Shown here: one piece after another, positions 35,469 to 44,820 of the stretch
Numbering within the stretch: the stretch's first letter is position 1
Layout: each line of letters starts with the position of its first letter
Source of the DNA: Pseudomonas frederiksbergensis
Lineage (GTDB): Bacteria > Pseudomonadota > Gammaproteobacteria > Pseudomonadales > Pseudomonadaceae
Assembly: GCF_001952935.1 (NCBI RefSeq)
Contig: NZ_CP018319.1
Span: 5,104,001 to 5,168,000, forward strand
Length of the DNA stretch: 64,000 nt
Direction: 5' to 3'
Translations under genes and position numbers: made by a program
The notes under the pieces: model-generated
The model's database searches: none
Seen by the model: only the letters and a program-made list of their open reading frames with translations
Told to the model about the DNA's origin: nothing

Positions 35469-36425
35469 ATGAATATGCAAAAACGCACAACCCAAAGTCA
35501 TGTGAATTGGGACGATATGCGCTTCTTTCTCGAAGTCGCCCGTGCTCACACCGCGAGTGGCGCAGCACGCCGTTTGGGAGTGGACTACACCACGGTGTCG
35601 CGGCGCATCCGCGCCCTTGAGCAAAGCCTTGGTGCGCTGCTTTTCGAGAAGTCCCGAGCGTCGGGCTTCGTCATGACCATCGAGGGGCAGCGCTTGGTCA
35701 GTCACGCCGAAACTCTGGAAAGTACGCTGCTGGCAGCCTGCGAGCAGGTTTCCGGAACCACCGGGGGGCTCGCCGGGCACCTGCGTATTGGCTGTACCGA
35801 AGCTTTCGGCTCCTGTTTCGTCACCACGCAGATGAGCCACTTCATCATCCACTATCCGCATATATCCGTGGACATCCTGCCGGTCCCGCACTTCGTCAAC
35901 CTGTCACGGCGCGAGGCAGACATCGCCATCACCCTGGAGCGGCCTGAGCGCGGTCCGTACGTGTGCTCGCGGCTGTGCGACTACCGTCTGCGTCTGTATG
36001 CGACACCGGAGTACCTGGCCAATCATTCGCCGATTGCCAGTCGCGAGGACCTGGCCGGTCACCCATTCGTGACCTATGTCGAGGATCTGGCCTTCAGCTT
36101 CAAGTTGCTCTACCTGAACGACCTGCTGCCCGGCGCGCACAGCCGCCTGCGCAGCACCAGCGTAGTTTCCCAGTACCATGCGGCGTTGGAAGGGCGCGCG
36201 CTGGCCATCCTGCCCTGCTTCCTCGCCGGTCCCGACCCGCGCCTGTGCGAAGTGCTACCGGATCAGGTGGAGGTCACTCGACAGTTCTGGATGTACTACA
36301 GCGAGGACCTGCGCAAGCTCAAGCGGATCACCTTGGTAGCCGACTATTTGCGCGCCTGTGCTGAACTCAATCATCCGCTGCTGATGGGCGAGTCCCGCGC
36401 GATGGCCTACCTGCCGTCGCCCTGA
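35469..36425 (+). CDS. LysR-family regulator
   Basis: 318 residues from ATG 35469 (the next ATG, 35475, is equally possible). The N-terminal winged helix has FFLEVARAHTASGAARRLGV and TVSRRIRALEQSLGALLFEK; an effector domain follows. It is divergent from yjcH-actP across two palindromes, so it probably controls transport of the acid. An extended frame from 35367 has non-LysR sequence and was not used. Confidence 0.87.
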   Translation: MNMQKRTTQSHVNWDDMRFFLEVARAHTASGAARRLGVDYTTVSRRIRALEQSLGALLFEKSRASGFVMTIEGQRLVSHAETLESTLLAACEQVSGTTGGLAGHLRIGCTEAFGSCFVTTQMSHFIIHYPHISVDILPVPHFVNLSRREADIAITLERPERGPYVCSRLCDYRLRLYATPEYLANHSPIASREDLAGHPFVTYVEDLAFSFKLLYLNDLLPGAHSRLRSTSVVSQYHAALEGRALAILPCFLAGPDPRLCEVLPDQVEVTRQFWMYYSEDLRKLKRITLVADYLRACAELNHPLLMGESRAMAYLPSP

Positions 36426-36516
36426 ATTGCAAGTTTGGCCGCGGCTGCCGGCGCGGTGTCTACAGCCGCCGGCGAGGGCTCATTGACCTGGCCACGGTGA
36501 GCCTGGATTCATGCAT

Positions 36517-36745
36517 TCAGCGGACCTTGGCGATCAGCCGCGAGTTACGTTCATTGCGAAAGGCCAGTTGTTCAATGGTCTGGGTCGCGTGCTCGGCTTC
36601 TTCGCGAGCCTTGAGGATTACGCCGTGATGGTCCGATTTGCTGCACACCGGGTCGGCATTGCTCACGTCCCCCGTGAGCATGAAGGCCTGGCAGCGACAG
36701 CCGCTGAAGTCTTTTTCTTTCTCGTCGCAGGAACGGCACGGCTCA
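36517..36745 (-). pseudogene. 3' relic of pqqE (PQQ biosynthesis radical-SAM enzyme)
   Basis: The minus frame reads EPCRSCDEKEKDFSGCRCQA then FMLTGDVSNADPVCSKSDHH and ends NERNSRLIAKVR before a stop at 36517-36519. This is the PqqE C-terminal SPASM-type tail with its cysteines (CRSC, GCRCQ, VCSK). The radical-SAM half is absent. Confidence 0.88.
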
Positions 36746-37032
36746 GGAGCAACGCCTGTGCCAGCCTGACCGAAAGCGCCGTGGGCACTGGGCTCCAGGC
36801 CTTACCCAGGAGGCAACCCAGGCAGGAACGGCAAAGCAAGGGCTGTATCGAACTCGTACAACTGTCTCGGAATGGGACAACGACGCCCGCACTGATTCGA
36901 CCAGACCAGCAAAAAGTGAAGCCGCCGCCAACGGTCCGTCGCGCGATCAAAAAGCCCTTTACGAAGGCGCAAAGGCGCTGGATGATCTCGAACCTGCAAC
37001 CTGACCCTAAAAAAATAAAAACAGGTGTCTCT

Positions 37033-38061
37033 ATGCTTCTTGAGCATGCGTTGTTAACCGATGTCAGCGGCAAGCCGATACGCCAGCAACACAAAATCTT
37101 TTCAACCGAGTGGGATGAAATCAGCGACTGGTCGGATCGCGTTTACATGCCCTATCGTGTGGCCCCCATCGGGCATGCCATCAAGCCGCACGCAACCATG
37201 CATTCGTCCAGGATTGGCGAGTTGACGCTGACTCGTTTTGCCTATGGAGTCGCCGTGAGCGTCGATGAATTTTCGCCCGAGTCGGGGAATGCGTTACTGC
37301 TGACGACCATTCGCGGCAATGCCCGGCACTGGGCTCAACGTTCGGTCACTGAGGATACGGCAGTAGGTCAATCCTTCATTGCCAATTGCAGTCGTGTCGA
37401 TTACCGGATCGACCTCGACCCGGATCACCTGCAACTGAATCTGACTATTCCTCATGCAGTTCTGGAACGGATGGCGCAGCAGTGGTTTGGGTTCGTGCCC
37501 GATGATCGGTTCTGGAGACATAAATGCATTATCGGCGGAATCGGTTCTAGCTGGCTAAGCCTGCTGGAGTACACGGTTCGTTGTGTTGCCGAGGCTTCCG
37601 AGCACATGGCTGAAGGACGTATGGGGGCTCACCTGGAGCAAAGTCTTTGCGTTCATTTATTGCGAGAGTGGGCTGGCCGCGCCGAGCAAGCAGGGCTTGA
37701 TTTCAATAGTCCAATGAACCGGATTGCACCGCGTTATGTCAGGGCCGCTGAAGAGTTTATGAGTGCCAACGCATTGAGCCTGCCGACGATGGCAGAGGTT
37801 GCCAGTGCCGTCGGGACCAGTGTGCGGGCATTGAGTGGAGCCTTCTCGCGTTTTCGCGGCATGACGCCCGGTGCGTTCTTGCGCGAGCAGCGGTTGCAGG
37901 GTGTGCGCCGCGATTTATTGGCAACGGATCCGGAGTCGGGTACGACTGTTTCCACCATCGCCTTTCGGTGGGGTTATCTAAACCTGGGTGAATTTGCGGG
38001 AATCTATCGCAAGCGTTTCAGTGAATTACCCTCCCAAACCTTGCAGCGCCGACTGCGTTAG
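37033..38061 (+). CDS. AraC-family regulator beside porin-like gene
   Basis: 342 residues from ATG 37033 (AGGTG 6 bp upstream). The frame is open back to 36511 but that part overlaps the pqqE relic antisense and is not protein-like. An AraC_binding_2-like N-terminal domain and C-terminal double helix-turn-helix (LPTMAEVASAVGTSVRALSG, FAGIYRKRFSELPSQTLQRR) are visible. It converges on the porin-like gene at 38141-39064, which is its most likely target. The inducer is unknown. Confidence 0.85.
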   Translation: MLLEHALLTDVSGKPIRQQHKIFSTEWDEISDWSDRVYMPYRVAPIGHAIKPHATMHSSRIGELTLTRFAYGVAVSVDEFSPESGNALLLTTIRGNARHWAQRSVTEDTAVGQSFIANCSRVDYRIDLDPDHLQLNLTIPHAVLERMAQQWFGFVPDDRFWRHKCIIGGIGSSWLSLLEYTVRCVAEASEHMAEGRMGAHLEQSLCVHLLREWAGRAEQAGLDFNSPMNRIAPRYVRAAEEFMSANALSLPTMAEVASAVGTSVRALSGAFSRFRGMTPGAFLREQRLQGVRRDLLATDPESGTTVSTIAFRWGYLNLGEFAGIYRKRFSELPSQTLQRRLR

Positions 38062-38079
38062 CGATGCGAGGCAGAAAAG

Positions 38080-38115
38080 GGCACCGAGAGTGACGTCCAA
38101 GACGCTCTCGGTACC
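38080..38115. terminator. Hairpin between convergent araC and porin-like genes
   Basis: GGCACCGAGAG...CTCTCGGTACC pairs over 11 bp with one mismatch; inner CGTC/GACG extends it. No T run. Confidence 0.55.
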
Positions 38116-38140
38116 CAGGAAGCCAACCACTTGCTGTGGG

Positions 38141-39064
38141 TCAGAACACCCACAACAGCCGTAGGTTAACCCGCTGCTTTTCCTTGAAGCCGTTGTCGAC
38201 CGATACGTCCTGGCCGTAATTGAGCAGGGCCTGGAACGTAGGGGTCAACCAGTACGATCCCCCGACACGGTACTTGCTGGTGTTGGGTTCATCGTTCAGA
38301 TCCTGACCGTCAACGCGCGTCTCACCACCCCAGAGTTGAGACGCGCCGACATGCACCGAGAGCTTGGGTGTCACGGCGTATCTCAGGTAGGACTGGGCTT
38401 GCCATAGAGGCTTCTGTCGCAACGTCAGGCCTTGACTCGTGAGGTCATCATTTTTGCCAAACAGGGTTACATCGGCGGTGAGGTCCAGAGACAACTTTTC
38501 AGTGAGGCCGGTCACATAGCCTGTCTGCAACGTCATCTTCCAACGATTTTCGCCAAGGTTGAGTGCATCGTTTCGGTCATAGTTACCGGTCGGCACGAAC
38601 AGGTAGGGCGCAATGCCCCAATATCGGTTCTTCGCCGGATCATTCACGAGCCACAGAGTGGACGCCAGGACCAAGTCGCCCACGCCATTGGTTTGTCCCA
38701 ACGAGTCGTTATCGCGTGTTCCTTCCAGGCGCCCGAATGGCAACAGGAACTGCGTATTAATCGTGTAGTCACCCAACTGCTGGTAATTCGCGACGCGCAA
38801 TATGCCGATATCCGAGTCGAGTCCCGCTTTGATCGCAACCTTGTGACCATTACCGTAAAGTGACCGCCGTTCGGCATGCTGGAGGTAAAGCAAGCCGATA
38901 TTGCTGCCGGCTGGAAGCGCAGCGGCGTATTCGCCGGCGTCCACATCGACGGCTCCGGCGTTGCCCGCCAGAGTCGCCAGCAGGAGGCCGGCACTGATTG
39001 TTGACGTGCCAAATGCGCATTCTGTGGATCGAGCGCGCGCAGGGGTACGTGTGGAGATCTCCAT
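38141..39064 (-). CDS. SphA/Phenol_MetA-type outer membrane channel, second copy
   Basis: 307 residues. Same family as 18735-19604: QHAERRSLYGNGHKV, PYLFVPTGNYDRNDALNLGE and NGFKEKQRVNLRLLWVF match segment by segment. A hydrophobic export segment (ISAGLLLATLAGNAGA) begins only at about residue 22, after a basic leader. AGGTG lies 6 bp before the ATG. Its function is presumably uptake of an aromatic or related compound. Confidence 0.8.
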   Translation of the reverse strand: MEISTRTPARARSTECAFGTSTISAGLLLATLAGNAGAVDVDAGEYAAALPAGSNIGLLYLQHAERRSLYGNGHKVAIKAGLDSDIGILRVANYQQLGDYTINTQFLLPFGRLEGTRDNDSLGQTNGVGDLVLASTLWLVNDPAKNRYWGIAPYLFVPTGNYDRNDALNLGENRWKMTLQTGYVTGLTEKLSLDLTADVTLFGKNDDLTSQGLTLRQKPLWQAQSYLRYAVTPKLSVHVGASQLWGGETRVDGQDLNDEPNTSKYRVGGSYWLTPTFQALLNYGQDVSVDNGFKEKQRVNLRLLWVF

Positions 39065-39170
39065 GAGTCACCTGTTTTGTTTTTGTTGTTTTCGGAGAAG
39101 GGGATAGTTTTCTTGCGCCATCGCCTGGAGCCCTTGGGGGGCTCTCATGCGAATCGAATCAGGTACGGGT

Positions 39171-40355
39171 TCAGGTGGTCAGATTGCGGTAGGCCGCCGT
39201 TTCGAAATCCAGATATCCATTGGTCGAAACAGGGTCTACGAATGGCAATATCTGAGTGGCCCAAAAACCACCGATGCCATTCTTGCGATCGATCCAATAG
39301 AAAAGATTGGCCAACCCAGCCCACGCCAAAGAGCCCGCAGGACGACCGGTGGGTGCGTCTTGTTCGTTGATCATGAAACTCAACGCCCATGACTTTGGCA
39401 TGCCAGGGAAGAATTCCGCAGTGTGGGAGATACTCGGAATCACGCAGGGAAGGGCTTTTATTTTCAGGTTGTCGAGCCCGTTTTTTTCAGCGAAACGAAT
39501 CGTCTCAGGCTTCAGAATTCGTCCGTGATCACCCTGTCCATCGTTTAGCCAGGCCCGGATGAACAGGCAATAATCCTTCACTGTCGAGAACAGGCCATGG
39601 CCTCCCATGTGCACTTCTGGTTCCTCTGGAAGGAGGGAGCCCTCGACCGCGGTCAGCGATCCATCTTCTTCACGCTGATGCATTCCAGCCCGTCGCTGGA
39701 TCATCGATGCGCTCATGCTAAAGGCGGTATCGGTCATGCCCAGCGGCTCAAAAATACGCTGTTGCATGACTTCACCCAGACGTTTGCCGGTAATGGCCTC
39801 GACCACCAGACCGGCCCAATCCATGTTGGAACCGTATTCCCACTGTTCACCAGGCTCAAACAGCAAGGGCGTCATAAGTGCCGCCAACGATCCACTGATG
39901 ATGCTGGGTTGGCGTCCTTCCTGGACTAGCCTGTTGTAGTTTTCGTTAAAGAATTCATAACCCAGGCCTGCTGTATGAAGCAGAAGCATCCGCGTGGTGA
40001 TGTGTTTTTTGGGCGCGCGAAGCCGCGGGGTGCCGTCGGTATCAAACCCTTCAAGCACCTTAAGTTCGCCGATCATCGGCACATAGTTCCTGGCAGGCGC
40101 ATCGAGATCCAGTCGGCCGTCCTCGACCAACTGAAGCACCGCCGTGGCGGTTATCGCTTTAGTCGTGGAAAACATGGCGAAAACACTGTCGGTCGTCATT
40201 GCATCAGTTTGACCGAGCGTTCGTTGTCCTGAAGCACCCTCGTAGAGCAAACCATCTCGCCCGGTTATTGCTGCAACTACGCCTGGCACGCGCTGTTGTC
40301 CCGCGGTGACGGTATCGAGCAGGTTATTGATTGATGAAGTGAAAGCCGGATTCAT
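39171..40355 (-). CDS. Class C beta-lactamase-fold serine hydrolase (esterase-like)
   Basis: 394 residues from ATG 40355 (AGGAG upstream; an in-frame ATG at 40379 precedes that site). The SxxK motif STTK has Ser63 and Lys66; the Tyr motif region is WEYGSNMDW. No signal peptide, so it is cytosolic, as in family VIII esterases rather than secreted AmpC. Last gene of the electrophile operon. Substrate unknown; carboxylic ester or lactone hydrolysis is most likely. Confidence 0.8.
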   Translation of the reverse strand: MNPAFTSSINNLLDTVTAGQQRVPGVVAAITGRDGLLYEGASGQRTLGQTDAMTTDSVFAMFSTTKAITATAVLQLVEDGRLDLDAPARNYVPMIGELKVLEGFDTDGTPRLRAPKKHITTRMLLLHTAGLGYEFFNENYNRLVQEGRQPSIISGSLAALMTPLLFEPGEQWEYGSNMDWAGLVVEAITGKRLGEVMQQRIFEPLGMTDTAFSMSASMIQRRAGMHQREEDGSLTAVEGSLLPEEPEVHMGGHGLFSTVKDYCLFIRAWLNDGQGDHGRILKPETIRFAEKNGLDNLKIKALPCVIPSISHTAEFFPGMPKSWALSFMINEQDAPTGRPAGSLAWAGLANLFYWIDRKNGIGGFWATQILPFVDPVSTNGYLDFETAAYRNLTT

Positions 40356-40431
40356 TATTCTTATTCTCCTTGAACCCATCCCTGGTGCGCTCGGCTAGAG
40401 CCTATGGCGGGATGTGCAGTGGCAAGACTGG

Positions 40432-40668
40432 TTAAGCCGACGTGAAGCGTTGAACGTCGGTCCAGGGGAGACTAAGAAAACAAGTTCGGAGCGTCTGTCG
40501 TCTGCCGGCAAGGGGTGTCGGAATCAGGCACTTATTTAAGTACTGCGCAGGAGGGCGACGAGCAAACAGAGATAACGAGCGCCTACTGAGTGAGGCTCGC
40601 CAGCAGAGCAAAGCGGTCGCAGATCCGCCTGGAGGGAAGTTTGCGCGTATCCGTACTGCGTTGCTCAT
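40432..40668 (-). CDS. Possible small protein downstream of oxidoreductase
   Basis: 78 residues, with AAGGA 5 bp before ATG 40668. Basic and cysteine-containing (GGSATALLCWRASLSRRSL); no family recognised. Its first bases (ATGAGCAACGCAGTAC) recur in a degraded form at 14010-14030 next to another scrap of the oxidoreductase gene, so the pair has travelled or duplicated together. Could be non-coding. Confidence 0.3.
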   Translation of the reverse strand: MSNAVRIRANFPPGGSATALLCWRASLSRRSLSLFARRPPAQYLNKCLIPTPLAGRRQTLRTCFLSLPWTDVQRFTSA

Positions 40669-40725
40669 TGAAGTCCTTAAGCGCCAGTACAGACCAATCG
40701 GTTAGCTCATCGATATGTGGCGTCG

Positions 40726-41724
40726 TCATTTGAGCGTAACAATGACCTTGCCCTTGGCTCGTCCCTGCTCGACGTACTTCAACGCCTCTGCCGTTGATTC
40801 AAAGGTGAAGGCGCGATCAACCACAGGTTTGATGATGCCGTCCTCAACGAGCGCGGTGATTTGTTGCAGTTGAGCACCATTGGCCCGCATGAACACGAAT
40901 GCATAGCTGACATCCTGCTTGCGCGCTTTGCGACGAATGCCAAGGCTCAACAGGCGCATGACTTGCTGCAATGGCCAGGACAACCTTTGCTCCTGCGCGA
41001 ACTGTGCAGTGGGTGGACCTGAGATGGAAATGAGCTGGCCGCCGGGCTTGAGGACCTTGAGTGACTTCTCCAGTACATCGGCGCCAAGGCTGTTCAACAC
41101 CACGTCATAGTCGTGCAAGACACTTTCGAAGTTCTGCTGTGTGTAATCGATTACTGCATCGGCCCCGAGTGCCTTCACCCATTCGACATTCGCGGTGCTG
41201 GTGGTGGTCGCGACAAAGGCGCCGAGGTGTTTGGCGAGCTGGATGGCGAGAGTGCCGACGCCGCCGGAGCCGGCGTGGATCAGTATTTTCTGGCCCTTTT
41301 TCAGTTGGGCGGTTTCGACCAGCACTTGCCAGGCGGTCAGTGCAACCAAGGGGAGGGACGCGGCTTGTGCCATGGTGGTATTGGCGGGTTTGCGTGCGAC
41401 CGCGTTTTCGTCCACTGCGATCAATTCGGCGAACGTTCCGATCTGCGCTTCAGGCGGGCGAGCGTAGACCTCATCTCCCGGCTTGAACCCCGTCACCTGT
41501 GCTCCAATCTGAACCACTACGCCCGCCAGGTCATTGCCCAGCACCAGCGGAAATGCATAGGGCAGGATCAGTTTGAATTCGCCTTTCCTGATCTTCGAAT
41601 CCAGAACGTTGATGCTGCTGGCGTGTACCTCAATCAATACGTCGTGGGCGCCCACTTCAGGGACGGCCACTTCTCCAATGCTCCCAGTGTTCTTGCCATA
41701 GCGATCAATTAGAAATGCCTTCAT
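40726..41724 (-). CDS. NADP-dependent quinone-oxidoreductase-like enzyme (zinc-less MDR)
   Basis: 332 residues without the zinc cysteine lobe. The nucleotide site is HAGSGGVGTLAIQLAKHLGA, and YARPPEAQIGTFAEL fits the QOR/enone-reductase group. It likely reduces quinones or unsaturated carbonyls. It lies 68 bp after the alpha/beta hydrolase in the OYE operon. A 30-bp exact scrap of this gene is at 14170-14199. Confidence 0.87.
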   Translation of the reverse strand: MKAFLIDRYGKNTGSIGEVAVPEVGAHDVLIEVHASSINVLDSKIRKGEFKLILPYAFPLVLGNDLAGVVVQIGAQVTGFKPGDEVYARPPEAQIGTFAELIAVDENAVARKPANTTMAQAASLPLVALTAWQVLVETAQLKKGQKILIHAGSGGVGTLAIQLAKHLGAFVATTTSTANVEWVKALGADAVIDYTQQNFESVLHDYDVVLNSLGADVLEKSLKVLKPGGQLISISGPPTAQFAQEQRLSWPLQQVMRLLSLGIRRKARKQDVSYAFVFMRANGAQLQQITALVEDGIIKPVVDRAFTFESTAEALKYVEQGRAKGKVIVTLK

Positions 41725-41792
41725 CGTGGTGCGGCTCTTGTCGGTTGGAGGGAGGGTGGGCGGTACGTATTCGGCGTTGATGTGCCGCGTTG

Positions 41793-42662
41793 TCAGGCAT
41801 CGAGGAACGCCAGTGCCTTGGCCACGAAGTCAGCGTAGTTCTGGAAAATTCCGCCGTGCCCGGCATCTTCATAAATAACCAACTGTGCGTTCGGGACGCG
41901 GTTGGCCAGTGTCAGCGAGTTTTCACTGGGCACCATGATGTCGTTGTCGCCGTTGACGATCAGCGTCGGCGTCCGCAAGCGCTCGAGGTCTTGCGGTGCC
42001 TGATTGCCCCACGCGGTGATGGCTTTCAACTGTCGCAGGAAAGCGTAGGGCGTCGGGCCTTTGTCGCGATTATTTTTGCGCGCTTTCAAGCGTTGCAAAT
42101 ACTGCGAGGCGGATCGACGGCCGTTGGGCGTCGAAGTAAAGAACAGGTAGAACTTGGGATCGCGCAAGGTCAGTAAGCCTTTGAGCATCAATGGCCACGT
42201 GACCGAACCGACCTTGTCGATACCAGTGCCGCCGGCTGGCCCGGTGCCGGTCAGAATCAAGCGGCGCACCAATTCTGGCGCTTTCAGGGCGATGTCTTGA
42301 GCAACGAAACCGCCGAGCGAAAAACCGAGCATATCAACGGTGTCGAACCCCAGCGCATGCAGCAGTTGGATGGCATCGTCAGCCATTTCGCCGACCGTCA
42401 GTGGTGCGGTTCCACCTGAGCCGCCGATACCGCGATAGTCGGTGGTAATGACGCGCCTGGTTTGTGCCAGGCCATCGATGATCGCGGGATCGAAGTTGTC
42501 CAGCACCGCGCCCCAATGGTTGAACAGTACGAGAGGCACACCGGTTGTGGGGCCGGTGTCGCGGTAGGCGAAGGGAATGCCGTTGACCGTGATCGACAGG
42601 TTCGCCGCGTTGATGAACGACGTCTGCGAACCCGAGGGGGTATTTGTCTTCGTTGGATTCAT
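41793..42662 (-). CDS. Alpha/beta hydrolase
   Basis: 289 residues from ATG 42662 (GGAG 6 bp upstream; an extension from 42725 is open but lacks a site). Nucleophile elbow GFSLGG with Ser115; a conserved acid in VNGDNDIMV and the His in DAGHGG complete the triad. The oxyanion segment FNHWGA replaces the usual HGFG. Resembles non-heme chloroperoxidase/esterase-like hydrolases. Substrate unknown. Confidence 0.83.
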   Translation of the reverse strand: MNPTKTNTPSGSQTSFINAANLSITVNGIPFAYRDTGPTTGVPLVLFNHWGAVLDNFDPAIIDGLAQTRRVITTDYRGIGGSGGTAPLTVGEMADDAIQLLHALGFDTVDMLGFSLGGFVAQDIALKAPELVRRLILTGTGPAGGTGIDKVGSVTWPLMLKGLLTLRDPKFYLFFTSTPNGRRSASQYLQRLKARKNNRDKGPTPYAFLRQLKAITAWGNQAPQDLERLRTPTLIVNGDNDIMVPSENSLTLANRVPNAQLVIYEDAGHGGIFQNYADFVAKALAFLDA

Positions 42663-42729
42663 TTCTACTCCGGACAGCGAGCCTGACGCGCCTGCATCGA
42701 ATCCGGCGCGTATGCTCGCTACCAAAAGA

Positions 42730-43518
42730 TCATTGTTGGGTTAGGTAGCGCTGGGCAACCGCAGCCTGGCGGATTTGCCCCAGCAAGCCCTGACGTGCGC
42801 TCTGCAGGTCATCCCAGCGTTCAGCTTCGTGCAGCGGCGGGATCGTTACCGGTTCGCGACGATCGAATCCGACCAGTGCGGCATCCACCAGATCGCCCAC
42901 TTCCATGATTTCGCTCAAGGTATTTATGTCGACCCCGGAGCGATCCCAGATTTCCGTGCGGGTGGCCGCCGGCAGCACGGCCTGCACGTAGACGCCCTGA
43001 GGAGAAAGTTCCAGGCTCAGGCCTTGGGAAAGAAACAGCACAAACGCCTTGGTTGCACCATAGACCGACATGCCGAACTCCGGAGCAAGACCCACCACCG
43101 AACCGATGTTGATGATCGCGCCTTCGCCTGCTTTGGCCAGGCGTGGGGCGATGGCGCTGGCCAAGCGCACCAGCGCTGTGGTGTTGAGGGCGACCAGTTG
43201 CGCAACGCTGTCGGTGCTTTGGTCGATAAAGTTACCGGACAGCGCGGCACCGGCGTTATTGACAAGGATGCCGATACGGGCGTCGTCGCGCAGGCGGGTT
43301 TCAACAGTTGTCAGATCGCCGAGTTGGGTCAGGTCCGCCGGAATGATATCGACGGCGACGCCGTGTTCGCTGCGCAATCGGGCTGCAAGTGCGTCCAGAC
43401 GTGCCTGGTCTCGGGCGACCAGTACCAGATCGTGTCCGCGTTGCGCGAAGCGCTCGGCGTAGACGGCGCCAATGCCGGTGGAGGCGCCAGTGATGAGAAC
43501 AGCAGGGCGAGTGCTCAT
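42730..43518 (-). CDS. Short-chain dehydrogenase/reductase
   Basis: 262 residues of classical SDR length. The cofactor motif TGASTGIGAVYAERFA is near the N terminus, NNAGAALSG follows, and the catalytic Tyr-Lys pair is in SVYGATKAFV. Likely NADP-dependent carbonyl reduction. Second gene of the operon, 52 bp after the Old Yellow Enzyme gene. Confidence 0.87.
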   Translation of the reverse strand: MSTRPAVLITGASTGIGAVYAERFAQRGHDLVLVARDQARLDALAARLRSEHGVAVDIIPADLTQLGDLTTVETRLRDDARIGILVNNAGAALSGNFIDQSTDSVAQLVALNTTALVRLASAIAPRLAKAGEGAIINIGSVVGLAPEFGMSVYGATKAFVLFLSQGLSLELSPQGVYVQAVLPAATRTEIWDRSGVDINTLSEIMEVGDLVDAALVGFDRREPVTIPPLHEAERWDDLQSARQGLLGQIRQAAVAQRYLTQQ

Positions 43519-43570
43519 GGGTTATCTCTCTTTGAGGATGTGTGAAACAGAAAGCGCGATCACTGATTGC

Positions 43571-44671
43571 TCAGCTTGCGGTAGCGTTCGATTCAGCCAA
43601 CGTCGGGTAGTCGATGTAGCCTGCTGCACCGCCGCCATAGAGCGTGGCGGGATTGAAGGCGGACAACGGCGCGCCACTTTTGAGGCGCTCTACCAGATCC
43701 GGATTGCTAATGAACGGGCGACCGAATGCGATCAGATCGGCTTGGTCTTCGGCGAGCCTTGATGTCGCCAGATTCAGGTCATAGCCGTTGTTGGCGATGT
43801 AGGTATTTTTGAAGCGCTGGCGCAGGGCGCCGAAATCGAATGGCGCCACGTCACGCGGGCCACCGGTCGCGCCTTCGACCACGTGTAGATAAACCACACC
43901 GAGCGCGTCGAGTTGGTCGACGACGTAATCGAATTGCGCCTGCGGATCACTGCTGGAAACGCCATTGGCCGGCGACACCGGCGATAAGCGCACACCGGTG
44001 CGATCCGCGCCGATTTCATTGACGACGGCCGCCGTCACTTCGAGCAACAGACGCGCTCGATTTTCAATCGAACCGCCGTAAGCATCGGTACGCAAATTGG
44101 CGCTGTCCTTGAGGAATTGATCCAGCAAATAGCCATTTGCACCGTGAATCTCTACACCATCGAACCCAGCAGCGACAGCGTTTGCCGCGGCCTGGCAGAA
44201 ATCGGAGACGATCCCTGGTAGTTCGCTGATGTCCAGTGCGCGCGGCTCGGAGACGTCTTCAAAGTGGTTGTTGACGAATACCTTGGTGGCGGCGCGCAGC
44301 GCAGAAGGGGCCACGGGTGCGGCGCCGTTTTCTTGCAGATCAACGTGCGACACGCGGCCGACATGCCACAGTTGCAGAAAGATTTTTCCGCCCTTGGCAT
44401 GGACGGCATCGGTCACTGTGCGCCAGCCGTCTATCTGCGCCTGCGTGTAGATCCCGGGGGTGTCCTGATAGCCCTGGCCCTGTTGGGAAATCTGCGTGGC
44501 TTCGCTGATCAGCAAGCCTGCGCTGGCACGTTGGCTGTAATAACTGGCCGCGAACTCGCTGGGGACAAAGCCTTCGCCTGCGCGGTTACGTGTCAGCGGC
44601 GCCAGGACGATGCGGTTCGATAGCGTGAGGGCGCCAAGCGTGTAAGGGGTGAACAGATTCTGATCGGTCAT
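43571..44671 (-). CDS. Old Yellow Enzyme-family alkene reductase
   Basis: 366 residues, FMN TIM barrel. It reduces activated C=C bonds, nitro-esters or N-ethylmaleimide with NADPH. Seen: NRIVLAPLTRNRAGEG, substrate-binding HGAN in EIHGANGYLLDQF, LRTDAYGGSIENRARLLLEV, and the phosphate-binding FGRPFISNPDLVERL. First gene after the 26-bp palindrome shared with the divergent TetR gene, as in nemRA-type regulation. A broken homologue lies at 10790-11368. Confidence 0.92.
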   Translation of the reverse strand: MTDQNLFTPYTLGALTLSNRIVLAPLTRNRAGEGFVPSEFAASYYSQRASAGLLISEATQISQQGQGYQDTPGIYTQAQIDGWRTVTDAVHAKGGKIFLQLWHVGRVSHVDLQENGAAPVAPSALRAATKVFVNNHFEDVSEPRALDISELPGIVSDFCQAAANAVAAGFDGVEIHGANGYLLDQFLKDSANLRTDAYGGSIENRARLLLEVTAAVVNEIGADRTGVRLSPVSPANGVSSSDPQAQFDYVVDQLDALGVVYLHVVEGATGGPRDVAPFDFGALRQRFKNTYIANNGYDLNLATSRLAEDQADLIAFGRPFISNPDLVERLKSGAPLSAFNPATLYGGGAAGYIDYPTLAESNATAS

Positions 44672-44734
44672 CTGGTATTTCTTCCGTGCCCGTTGATGGA
44701 GTTCGGTGGTGTGTGCAATTAGGATGATGATCTT

Positions 44735-44760
44735 AATCTAAGCTGTCAACAGCTTTGATT
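44735..44760. promoter_or_regulatory. 26-bp palindromic operator, TetR versus OYE operon
   Basis: Twelve-bp arms AATCTAAGCTGT and ACAGCTTTGATT around CA, with one mismatched pair. It lies between the divergent starts at 44671 and 44821, positioned to control both. Confidence 0.75.
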
Positions 44761-44820
44761 ATGACCAGCATCTATGTATGCTTGGCCGCATGATTTCCCA
44801 GTGAACATGAGGTATTGCAC

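Noticed and set aside
36511..37032. N-terminal extension of the AraC gene
   Set aside because: Overlaps the pqqE relic antisense and has no AraC-like sequence; ATG 37033 has the ribosome site.
42775..43545. A 256-codon + strand frame
   Set aside because: Antisense to the SDR gene, no recognisable protein features.
44702..44820. Riboswitch between OYE and TetR genes
   Set aside because: The only structure is the 26-bp palindrome, which fits a protein operator.
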